A stretch of DNA of 64,000 bases from Sporothrix humicola (Eukaryota; Ascomycota; Sordariomycetes; Ophiostomatales; Ophiostomataceae): positions 300,432 to 364,431 of the forward strand of contig WNYE01000040.1 of the NCBI GenBank assembly GCA_021396245.1, given 5' to 3'. Numbering within the stretch: position 1 is the first letter of the stretch; every line of letters begins with the position of its first letter. Below the pieces are notes generated by a model. The model worked only from the letters and a program-made list of their open reading frames with translations, had not been told where the DNA came from and searched no databases. Made by a program: the position numbers and the translations under genes. This document shows positions 11,107 to 20,604 of this stretch, in pieces.

Positions 11107-14100
11107 ATGTCAGGCAGCGGAGGCAGTGACGACCCGTTCGACTGGTCGAATGAACGACTGATAAAAGAATTCTGCACACCCGACCGTTCCTGGCCAGCGC
11201 CGCCGCCGAAACGATGGCCGGATCCAGATACTTTTGCCGTGAAGCTCGAAGAACACGACCTTGACGGCGAGCTGCTGCTTTGTTATGAAGACAACATGGG
11301 ACCGGGCGGGTTCGAGTCGCTGTGCGCCGACCTGGGCATCACCAAGATCCCACACAAATTCTCTCTTCGTGCCGCCATTCGCCAGTTCCAAAACAAGAGC
11401 CCAGGATACAAAGCGTGGAAGGCTTCACAAGATCCTGCTGCTACATCGAGCCAAACAGAACCAGAGCCCGAGCCCGAAGCAAGGCCGCAAATAGCCATGC
11501 AACCTTCGCCACCCCCTAAGGAGACCGTGATGGCTGCACAGAACGGAGGAGGTTCTTCTGACAAGCCGGCGACACAAAATGGCAATGGGCCGTCCAACCA
11601 TGCCACACCAGAACAACCACCACAAGAACCAGAATCGGCTTCGGTTGAAGCTGGGAAGAAAAACGATGCCACGAACGGACTAGCCACACACCCCGATGCC
11701 ATGGAAATTGACGTGCCGGGCCATGCACTGAAGACGCCTGGCGAGCCTTCTCAGTCTAAGAAACGAAAGAGGGTTATGCCGACAAATATCTCAGCCGAAA
11801 CACGGCCACGCGCTACCCGCCTCGACTCAAACGAAGCTCTCAATACATCAAATCTTCCCGAGAAGGACCGCCGGTTGTGGCAGAAGAGCAAAAAGGGAGC
11901 TTACCTCGGTGACTGGAGCATCACTAAGTATGCATTGCTCCAAGGCGCCGACCCTCTTGATCCCGATAACGCCGACGACGAGCAGGAGGAGGACGACAAT
12001 TTTGGCTGGGCGGCTCCAAGGCCAATTCCTGGTGGCCGTAGGCTTCAGGTTCACAAGACCATGCAGCGGTACCTTCATCCAAGCCGCACATCGGTGCCTC
12101 ACCTGGGCCGCACAAGGCCGGCTGCATCCGGCGATTTTCTCGCACTTGCAGGTGCTGCCAACCCGGCAGTAGCCAACGAAGACGACGAGGTCCTGCCGGC
12201 TCTGGGCGAGTCCGACGACGAGGGCTACGACACCGAGACCTGGGAGGCCATGGAGACAGAGGCCAAAGAACGAGCCGAGCGCGAGACCCAGAGCCAGGAT
12301 CAACAGACGAAGAAGCGCAGGAACGCCGCCCTTTCCGTCGAGGCCTTTGACACGGTCATTGCCGACGCCATCCGCGACATGGAGACCAAGTGGACCGAGA
12401 AGCGACTGCAGAAGCTGCGCCGCAAGGAGCACAAGGACTACATGGCCGCCCGTCGCAGCGGCTCGCTCAAGTACCTGGCCGACATGGCCCGCAAGGATGC
12501 TGAGCGGTACGGACAGCGCATCGACAAGCTGGTCAAGGAGATGCGGCAGGTCGAGTGGAAGAACGAAAAAGAAGTCCGGTTTCAGTCCGCCATGCTCGAG
12601 GCCACGATCGAGGACCGGCAGGAAGCACTCTACAAGGCCCGACTCTATTCGTCTCCCACAGCACCTCCCAAGGTTGTTGTCGAAAAGAAGCCGACAACAC
12701 GCCGCCGGCCATCCATGACCCGTGCTGCCCGAGTCAAAGCAGCTCTGGAGGAGGGCGAGGAGATCATCACCGACTCGTCTAGTGAAGAAGATGATGACCC
12801 ACACATGCGCAGCTTTATTGTCGATGACGAGCCTGGTGGTCGTGCCAATGGCCGTGGCCGCGTTGGTGGTGGCCAAGATAACGACAATGGCAACGCGACC
12901 CAGTCGGATGCTCCCATGGACATGTCGGATGACAGCACATCAGACGAAGAGGAGCGCCCTGTGCTGCATTCCAAAGAACAAAAAAGAACACGAAATATCG
13001 AGGAATGGGGACAGCAGGATTATGCGACTGGCGGAACCGGTCTTCTCAAAGGTGTTCAACAAACGGATGCAGCCAAGGGCTTGTCCAGCCTGCTGGCTGA
13101 CGGTTATCCACTCGAAGATATGCCGGCCATTGTCAACATGGGTGCTTCCTACTGGGAATCTGCACATGATCCCACGCGCCTGCTCTGCACCGTCTTTTCA
13201 AGTGCAGACCGCGAGCAGCTGGCCCGGCTGGTCGACTTTTGCACCGAGCACACAGATGTCGATGTTGTCTGGGAGAAGTTTTGCATCCCTGCAATGGAGA
13301 ACGGCGGTGACCCCAGTGCTCCCCGAGCTGGACTTGAAGACGATGCCGTGGCCTTTACGCGCTACTTTTACATTTTTGCAACCTGCCGCAACGTCCTGTC
13401 CCGCGACTTCACACCCAGCGAGTTTGATACTGCCAAGGAACTCGGAAAACACCAAGAGGAACTCGGCGAGTTCTGCGTCAAGCTGCGGACCCTATCACCC
13501 TATTTTGTCCCGAAAAGACTGAGATCGACCACGCCAGCAGCGGCTCCAACCACAATTGTTGCCCGGGCCCCTTCAGTGCCAGGGCCGCGTGCCGTTTCCA
13601 CCCACACCGGTATCGAGGTCGTCGACATTGATAGCGACGAGGAAGACGAGGACGAGTTGGAGCTCTACGAGGTTCGGCCCGTTGCGCAGCAAGCAGACAG
13701 TAGTGACGATGATGAGGACGTTAATGACGTCCAGTTCTCACATTCTCCCAACAAGCGGCGGCGCGTCATTCGCAAAGATCAGGGCGCGCAGGACCTGCGA
13801 GACAAGGACAAAGCCCGCCTCCAGGAACAGGAGAACCGTCGCAAGGCCCTCTATGAAAGCCTTGCGCAGTCGGGGACTCTGTCTCAGGACCAGGCCCGGC
13901 TCATCATCAATGTGGCCAAGGAGAAGCACCACGGCATCGTCTACGTTAACAACTGGATCGGCCGGAACATCCGGGACCACCAAGTCGAGGGCGTGCGCTT
14001 CATGTGGAACCAGATCATTGCGCCCCCAGAGTCCCGGCAAGGCTGTCTGCTGGCTCACACGATGGGTCTCGGCAAGACGATGCAGGTTATTACCCTGCTT

Positions 14101-17100
14101 GTGGCCATTGCTGAGTCGGCCAAGTCGCCCGACGAGTCGGTCTCCTCCCAGATCCCCGACGACCTCAAGGAGTCCAAGACGTTGATTCTCTGCCCGTCCG
14201 GACTTGTTGAAAACTGGCAGGACGAGCTGCTGGCCTGGGCCCAAGTAGACACACTTGGCCACGCTTTCACGGTCACTTCTAGTATCCCGAGCATTTTCCG
14301 GCTTGAGACACTGCGCGAGTGGGCCAAGGAAGGGGGAACTCTGGTGGTAGGCTACCCCATGTTTAACAGCCTGATCAAAGAGTTTGGCAGGGAGGCCGCG
14401 GACCTGCTGGAAGAGACGCCCAACATTGTTATTGCCGATGAAGCCCACACGCTCAAGAACACCACCTCCAATATCCACCAGCTCACCCGCAACTTCCGGA
14501 CCTCGGCGCGCATTGCGATGACTGGCTCGCCTCTCGCCAACACCGTCGATGAGTACTATTCCATGATCAATTGGGTGGCGCCCAACTACCTGGCTGCTAA
14601 GGATGAGTTCCGGGCCACATACAGCATTCCGATTCGTGAAGGCCTGTACCGCGACAGCACCAATTCGCAGAGACGCCATGCACTCAAGATGCTCAAGGTG
14701 CTGAAGGACACGGTCGCGCCCAAGATCCACCGCGCCACCGTGGCCTCGCTGCACGGCGTTCTCCCCGAAAAGCGAGAGTTCATTTTGTACCTGCCGCTCT
14801 CGCCCCTACAGCACCGTGTCTACGAGGTTTTCAGAGAGTTACTATTGCAAAATATGAACGACATCACGTCCACCGTGCGGTTGTGGAACATGATGCTGAG
14901 CTTGACACTGTTGCTGGCACACCCCAAGATCCTCCAAAGTCGGCTTCTGGAGATGAAGCAGCCCAAGCAAGTCGTGCCACGCGCGGCCACGTTGCCGCCA
15001 CTGATGGTCGACGAGCTGTTGGCCGCCTTGAACAAGTATGATCTTGATTCTGGGGACTACTCGTCCAAAATTATGGTTTTGATGGGTATCCTGGACGAGG
15101 CCAAGCGTGTCGGCGAGAAGGTGCTCGTGTTCTCCCAGAGCAGGATGGTGCTTGACTACTTGCAGAAAGAGTTTGAGCGCCAGAACCGCCGCTTCCGGCG
15201 CCTTGATGGTGACACTGTCGTCCAGAAGCGCCAGGCCATGGTCAAAGATTTCAACGTTGGCGGCGATGAAGTGTACCTCATTTCGACAACAGCCGGCGGT
15301 GTCGGTCTCAACATTCAGGGAGCCAACCGCGTGGTCATAATGGACTTTAAATGGAACCCCATCCACGAGCAACAGGCCATTGGACGTGCCTACCGCATTG
15401 GCCAGACCCGCAAGGTCTTTGTGTACTGGCTGATTGTCGACGGCACGTTTGAGACGACGCTGCACGCCCAGGCCGTCTTCAAGACGCAGCTCGCCTCACG
15501 TGTTGTGGACAAGAAGAACCCGCAGGCGTGGGCCGACCAAATCAAAAACTACACCCGGCCTTCGGAGATTGTGAACATCAACCCGTTCACGGCGGACCAG
15601 TTCAAGGGCCACGATGTCGTACTGGACGCGATTCTACAGGAGAACGCACCGACCAGGAACCGTGTCGCCCGCATCATCTCAACCGACACGTTTGAGCAGG
15701 AAGAGCCAGAGGATAAGCTCACCCGCGAGGAGATGACTGAGGCCGACAATCTGGTCAATATGAACAAGCTGCGGATGCGGTCGGGCGGTGCCTGGCCAGA
15801 GGGCTTCCAGGTCGTCGGCGCTATGGGCATGGGACCGCCGCAGCTCGACCGCACGCAGATTGATGGCAATAGCAGTTTCGGGCCAGGCGGTCCTGTTTCT
15901 GGGTTGTTGGCGGCACCAATGGCGCCGATGACACCGCCGGGACCATCTCTGCAGGCGACAGCGGCAGCCTTCCTAGCTGACCAGGCGGCCAAGGCACGGG
16001 CAGCTCGTCTTATGGCCATGAACCGGCCACAAAATATGCCGCCGCAGCCTACAACGCCTCAGCCTGTACTGCCGTCTCTTGTCTTGGAATCCTCGCAACC
16101 ACAGCAGCAACCGTCCGCGCCCGACCCAATGTACGCATATGATGCGTTCCTCAGCCAGCCGCAGCCAGCCCGTCCGCCGATGCAAATTGGCACGCAGAAC
16201 GCTGCGGACGCCGGTGTTAGCTTCACTCAATCCCAGCCAGTGGTGCCGTCCAATGGACACACAACCAGCAGCGGACGCTTCATCGACTCGGTGTCATCAA
16301 GACAAACGCAGCAACCTGCTGCGGTAGTATCGTCGTCGTCGACTTCATTAATGGCAAGCCCCGTCGAGCTCATCGATGCACTGCGGGACGAATTGCTTTC
16401 TGGCCGCATTGTCAACCAACAGATGATCCTCAAATCTTTTTCAGCAACCAGCCAGGCCCGTCGGGCTGTTGAGGAGATAATCAATTTTTTCAAGCTGTCG
16501 GGCTTGCCTGCCAAGGCACAATGGGGCCGCCTCAAGGCCCTCGCTACCAAGGCGCCTGGGTTTGCCGAATTCACCGTGTACGGAGCCATTGCACCTTACC
16601 GACTGTCGTCACTCATGGTGGCAGACGAGCAGCCCTTGGTTGACCGCGTCGCTGGGACCATGGCTGAAATCGAAGGCAACCCGGGCAATTATAGCCCAGA
16701 GACTACGCCCAATGCCTGCGCTGTATTTGGCTCAGAAGCAACGCTGAACCGGATCGTGGAGCGCAAGCTCTTTGACTGCTCCTGGACGATGCCTACAAAA
16801 GCGCAAGGGAGTCTGTCGGTGGCACGGATGCTAACAAAAGCGCTTCTCGCCAAGATTGCCACAACCGATGTGGCGACCCTGACACGGTATGCGGTGCGGG
16901 CGTTCCGAGACCCAGTCTTTGCGACGGCCATAACGACGCCTCAGTTCAAGCCCGAGGTCTGGGCCCGGATGACGCCCGAGATGGAGGCCGAGTCGGTGCG
17001 CCGGCTGCACATGCAACACATGGCCGAGCACGAGGGCGACTACCGCCGGAACATACTGAAGAGGATCTACAAGCCCGACGGTACCCTGGTGAATCCGCCG

Positions 17101-18192
17101 ACTAAAACGCTGGCCAATACGCCAGTTCCTGCCCCAGTGCCTTCACAAGCGACTCCGTCCACTTGGACAGCCTCGCCAAGCCACACGCCGCCCTTGCACG
17201 CTACCAAACCCGAGCCAATGGACGACGCCGGCAGTGCTACGGCGATCCTTAACAACATCCCGAGCCGGCCACACTTGACCACTGGAAACCTCTTCCCGTC
17301 CTCGTCCTCTACACCGAACCGACCCCTTGGCCAAGTGATGCGTGCTGGCATCAAAGGCGAGACCCGGTCCGAGACGGGCACCACGCCGTCCAAGCGCCAC
17401 AATGATCCGGACGTATGTACCACCAAGCCTTACACTAAAGATCTCGAATATACTAACTTATTCCAGCACGTCAAGCACCATCTCAAGAGATCGCAGGCTC
17501 GGGCCCACGACACACACGGCAGCGTTTCAGATGGGAGGGACAGTGGAGCCGAATCGAGGGCGAGCGCAAGTGGCAGTGCCGGCGAAGGACCAGGTTCGGG
17601 AGCAGGCCCCAGAAAAGAAGGCCGACCAAAGATGCGTGCGTCGGGATCGGATGCCGACCTGCAGGCCATGCGCGAGGTTATGGAGCGTAGAAAGCGCAAA
17701 AGTGCCGGCACGACCGCAGGAGGATTCCAAGCGACGCCTTCGCCGCCGGCACCGTCACCGCCACTGCCGATTAACCCACAAGGACAAGTGGCCGCATCGC
17801 AACCCCTGCCACAGACCCAACCTCACCAGCCTCACCAGTACCAGGCTCGCCGGACGCCAATACAGACCCCAATACGGCCTCCGACCCTGCCATCGTCGCA
17901 GCCGGCACCCTCCTCCGCCTACTCTATTGATTCCACTAGCTCTGGATCCGTGGGCGGACCGCACGAGGCATCTTTCCGCCGGCCGCCACGCATCGACCCG
18001 GCTTCTCAGCTCCAACGCGGTGGCCACCAAAGAGGCAGCGACCAGTGGAAGCGTGACCTATTGGAGGCCGACCGGCGGCAGCAGGCCAAGAAGGAAAAGG
18101 CTAACAACCGGCCCAAGATCCTGCCGCCGCCGACGCCGGGATCGGGACCCAAAGCGGGCGACAATGCTCGCAACCCATTTGTCGTTGATTAA
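11107..18192 (+). CDS. SNF2-family ATPase, ATRX/Rad54-like chromatin remodeller
   Basis: Coding exons are taken as 11107-17412 and 17467-18192, giving 2343 aa. The N-terminus (DPFDWSNERLIKEFC, then LCADLGITKI) looks like a small SAM-like helical module at about residues 10-110. A long acidic and charged region follows. The ATPase core has GCLLAHTMGLGKT (Walker A Lys990), DEAH at 1111-1114, TGSPLANT, and the helicase C lobe with TTAGGVGLNIQGANR and QAIGRAYRIGQT (about 1423-1434). The His-x-Met-Gly-Leu-Gly-Lys-Thr form and the long insert between lobes point to the ATRX/ARIP4 branch of Rad54-like proteins. The C-terminus is Pro/Gln/Ser-rich and probably disordered. The family remodels or translocates on chromatin in the nucleus. 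The start at 11107 lies just before the conserved DPFDW block. A 54-bp stop-free intron near the end, if retained, adds 18 residues. Confidence 0.88.
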   Translation: MSGSGGSDDPFDWSNERLIKEFCTPDRSWPAPPPKRWPDPDTFAVKLEEHDLDGELLLCYEDNMGPGGFESLCADLGITKIPHKFSLRAAIRQFQNKSPGYKAWKASQDPAATSSQTEPEPEPEARPQIAMQPSPPPKETVMAAQNGGGSSDKPATQNGNGPSNHATPEQPPQEPESASVEAGKKNDATNGLATHPDAMEIDVPGHALKTPGEPSQSKKRKRVMPTNISAETRPRATRLDSNEALNTSNLPEKDRRLWQKSKKGAYLGDWSITKYALLQGADPLDPDNADDEQEEDDNFGWAAPRPIPGGRRLQVHKTMQRYLHPSRTSVPHLGRTRPAASGDFLALAGAANPAVANEDDEVLPALGESDDEGYDTETWEAMETEAKERAERETQSQDQQTKKRRNAALSVEAFDTVIADAIRDMETKWTEKRLQKLRRKEHKDYMAARRSGSLKYLADMARKDAERYGQRIDKLVKEMRQVEWKNEKEVRFQSAMLEATIEDRQEALYKARLYSSPTAPPKVVVEKKPTTRRRPSMTRAARVKAALEEGEEIITDSSSEEDDDPHMRSFIVDDEPGGRANGRGRVGGGQDNDNGNATQSDAPMDMSDDSTSDEEERPVLHSKEQKRTRNIEEWGQQDYATGGTGLLKGVQQTDAAKGLSSLLADGYPLEDMPAIVNMGASYWESAHDPTRLLCTVFSSADREQLARLVDFCTEHTDVDVVWEKFCIPAMENGGDPSAPRAGLEDDAVAFTRYFYIFATCRNVLSRDFTPSEFDTAKELGKHQEELGEFCVKLRTLSPYFVPKRLRSTTPAAAPTTIVARAPSVPGPRAVSTHTGIEVVDIDSDEEDEDELELYEVRPVAQQADSSDDDEDVNDVQFSHSPNKRRRVIRKDQGAQDLRDKDKARLQEQENRRKALYESLAQSGTLSQDQARLIINVAKEKHHGIVYVNNWIGRNIRDHQVEGVRFMWNQIIAPPESRQGCLLAHTMGLGKTMQVITLLVAIAESAKSPDESVSSQIPDDLKESKTLILCPSGLVENWQDELLAWAQVDTLGHAFTVTSSIPSIFRLETLREWAKEGGTLVVGYPMFNSLIKEFGREAADLLEETPNIVIADEAHTLKNTTSNIHQLTRNFRTSARIAMTGSPLANTVDEYYSMINWVAPNYLAAKDEFRATYSIPIREGLYRDSTNSQRRHALKMLKVLKDTVAPKIHRATVASLHGVLPEKREFILYLPLSPLQHRVYEVFRELLLQNMNDITSTVRLWNMMLSLTLLLAHPKILQSRLLEMKQPKQVVPRAATLPPLMVDELLAALNKYDLDSGDYSSKIMVLMGILDEAKRVGEKVLVFSQSRMVLDYLQKEFERQNRRFRRLDGDTVVQKRQAMVKDFNVGGDEVYLISTTAGGVGLNIQGANRVVIMDFKWNPIHEQQAIGRAYRIGQTRKVFVYWLIVDGTFETTLHAQAVFKTQLASRVVDKKNPQAWADQIKNYTRPSEIVNINPFTADQFKGHDVVLDAILQENAPTRNRVARIISTDTFEQEEPEDKLTREEMTEADNLVNMNKLRMRSGGAWPEGFQVVGAMGMGPPQLDRTQIDGNSSFGPGGPVSGLLAAPMAPMTPPGPSLQATAAAFLADQAAKARAARLMAMNRPQNMPPQPTTPQPVLPSLVLESSQPQQQPSAPDPMYAYDAFLSQPQPARPPMQIGTQNAADAGVSFTQSQPVVPSNGHTTSSGRFIDSVSSRQTQQPAAVVSSSSTSLMASPVELIDALRDELLSGRIVNQQMILKSFSATSQARRAVEEIINFFKLSGLPAKAQWGRLKALATKAPGFAEFTVYGAIAPYRLSSLMVADEQPLVDRVAGTMAEIEGNPGNYSPETTPNACAVFGSEATLNRIVERKLFDCSWTMPTKAQGSLSVARMLTKALLAKIATTDVATLTRYAVRAFRDPVFATAITTPQFKPEVWARMTPEMEAESVRRLHMQHMAEHEGDYRRNILKRIYKPDGTLVNPPTKTLANTPVPAPVPSQATPSTWTASPSHTPPLHATKPEPMDDAGSATAILNNIPSRPHLTTGNLFPSSSSTPNRPLGQVMRAGIKGETRSETGTTPSKRHNDPDVCTTKPYTKDLEYTNLFQHVKHHLKRSQARAHDTHGSVSDGRDSGAESRASASGSAGEGPGSGAGPRKEGRPKMRASGSDADLQAMREVMERRKRKSAGTTAGGFQATPSPPAPSPPLPINPQGQVAASQPLPQTQPHQPHQYQARRTPIQTPIRPPTLPSSQPAPSSAYSIDSTSSGSVGGPHEASFRRPPRIDPASQLQRGGHQRGSDQWKRDLLEADRRQQAKKEKANNRPKILPPPTPGSGPKAGDNARNPFVVD
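17413..17466 (+). other. In-frame, stop-free intron inside the SNF2-type gene
   Basis: The segment starts GTATGT, contains ATACTAAC and ends TTATTCCAG, all close to consensus and in the usual order. Its length is 54, a multiple of three, and it has no stop codon in the coding frame, so both the spliced and the retained mRNA are translatable. The retained version would insert VCTTKPYTKDLEYTNLFQ, which differs in character from the surrounding Ser/Pro/charged tail. Confidence 0.75.
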
Positions 18193-20604
18193 GGGGATTT
18201 TGGCTCACATTGGCCAATCATTATTGCTTTTCTTCTCTTGCTCATTTTTATGTTTCTTGTTTTTGCTTTTCTCTTTTGACTTTGCTTTATATTTAGCACA
18301 GCATCAGCAGTTAGTTTGCCTGGCGCCATGGCTAATAGATACCCCGTCTTTGATTCTTCAATTTTACACGTTTATTCAATTCTTTGGCTCATATTACTTT
18401 CTACTTTTCTAATCTTCATCAACGCTTCGTGAGTATGTTTGCGGGATATATTCGGGCTATTTCGGTCCATGGCACATGAAAGTGAAAGTGAATGGGTGAG
18501 AGCCGGTGAGAGGTAGGGCGGCTTGGACGCTGGAGGCTTTGGCGGGCATATTTTTCACAAGTATATTTCTTTAAACCATTTATAGTTATGAACAATGAAT
18601 AAATAAGTTTCGAGTAATGCACTCTGCAATTCTCTGTTTCCCAATAATTGTTGACAATACGTTGCGAGTCGCACTGATCTCGGATCGGATCTGTAAATAG
18701 GCGGAATTAAATGTCCCCTGAACTTGGCTTTTGGCCCTGTGATTCTGTGGTCCTGTGCCGCGGCCCAGTCCAATCAGCAGCAGGCTAAACTGCATGACCG
18801 CTAGCGTGCCTGTGTGCCTTCCCACTTTCAACCCACCGAGACTTGCAGGGCGGCCGATCCGGAGAACAAGAAGGAACGGGAGGCAAAGACAAAGACACAA
18901 AACTCAATACAAAAGGCAAGAACGACTTCTTAATGAAGGGCCCGTAAAGTGTTTGTTTTATTGCTTTATTTACGCTGTCAGACTTCAATGCAGTGCATCA
19001 AGCAAGCAGCCAACTAATCATAGCCGGCATTGAGTCCGTCTTTGCGGCCGTTACTTTCTTCTTTTCGTGCTGCATGTACGACGTATTTGTTGAGCGTATG
19101 CAGCCACATGAAAAAATAGAGTCACAGAGAAGAAAAAAGTGACAGGGGCACAGGGCCTGCCGTTGCGGGGAAATAGAAGGTGAAAATGTGCCTGGAACGG
19201 GACTGGGCTGACTTGTTCGCGGTCTCTGATTGGCCAGGCCCTCCGAGATGGTTCTTTCCATTTTGTGTGGAAAAAAGTTGTAAACCACAATTCCGAATCC
19301 CGAGAAGGAAAGAACGACGGAACAGAGTACATGTATCTTCTGCAATTACAGCGTCTCCAGAATCGGCACGATTCACCGACTCGAATGTGGACAGAATTGA
19401 GAACTAGAATGTTCCAAACAGCCCATATCTCTCATGCAATGGATCCAATGGACAGATGTCCGACCGAGGAGGTCAAGGAGACACAACAAACGGCAGCAAT
19501 GCACTGTCCCATATCGATATCACGTATGTTTACGAAGAGGCTGACGGAGAGCTGCATACGGCACAGTCAGTCCAATGCATGTACGTCGTAAATGGCTCTC
19601 AATGGATACAATTCCTCCAGAAAGACGACGGACTCTTGCAGTATCAGACCATTCTAGGCATTTGCTTTCCTGAGCCTCTCTTATTTTTTGTTGAATTTTT
19701 CATCTTGTCATACATCGACATGCCGTCTCGGCCTCTGCTCTGGCTTCAACGGCCGTCTTTTGTTTTTGTCCGGGTCTTCTTTTCGTTGTGCAGCTGTCTG
19801 CAGATGTCTGCCGTGTGTACATTTCTCGGAACGAGAACACCGCAGCAATTTACTTATACATGCACAGTTCCGTTATGTACTTGCTCTTTGTCATACCAGG
19901 ATACATACCGTAATTCCAATATTCGGCGTCCCAGGTAATATTGGCTGTGGAAACACAGCGCTTGCACCGTACGATCGAGCCCTAGAAGACAGCGAAGACC
20001 GCTGAAAACTGGGCCCTAGTACCCGCGCTAGCGCTCTTTTCCCCTCTTTTTTTGCTGCCCGCTTCCACTGGTTCGGTCTTTGCACGCTCTTTGCACGGCG
20101 TCGTCTGGTGTATTTTGGCGTCTTGTCATACAAATTTTTGTTAGTGGACAGGTGGACCAGTCACAGTCAGTGGACCGGTCACTAGTGTTTTCTTTCTCCT
20201 CGCGCCTTTTTGCTGTTTTTACCCATGTCGCTTCTGGTCTTTTGGTGCGTTTCGGGTGTCCCTTCCTCGTTTTGCCACACACCATCATCCCCAACCAACC
20301 ACCGTCTCGCTCTTTCCATTTTGTCACTTCTTTTTTTGGGACACATTTTTTGGACTTCCATCCTCTTTTCTAGAATCCTTTAAAGAAGGACTCTTGTCAA
20401 CATCTTGCCCTTTTTTTGCATCGTCGCCTTGCATTTTGACCATATTGATCGTCTGATCACCCCATTGTCTCGTCCGTACTCGTCCATCATCCGCATTCGA
20501 GCGTTACACACGCCACATCGCCGAAAGAAGAAAGAAATCCAGAAAAAAAGAAATTCCACCAAAAAAAAAAAAAAAAAGGAACAAACCAATTCACCTCGAC
20601 CACC
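18193..20604. other. Intergenic between SNF2-type gene and HEM1
   Basis: The first 230 bases are T-rich and probably the 3' UTR of the SNF2-type gene. An inverted CCAAT box (GATTGG) lies near 19226. From about 20030 the + strand becomes pyrimidine-rich, ending in a poly-A tract and the start context ACCATGG of HEM1. No frame in the middle (18.4-20.0 kb) resembles a protein I know. Confidence 0.5.

Noticed and set aside
11848..14754. Two long minus-strand frames (11848-12876 and 13738-14754) opposite the SNF2 gene
   Set aside because: They lie antisense to conserved helicase or charged regions and have no family resemblance.
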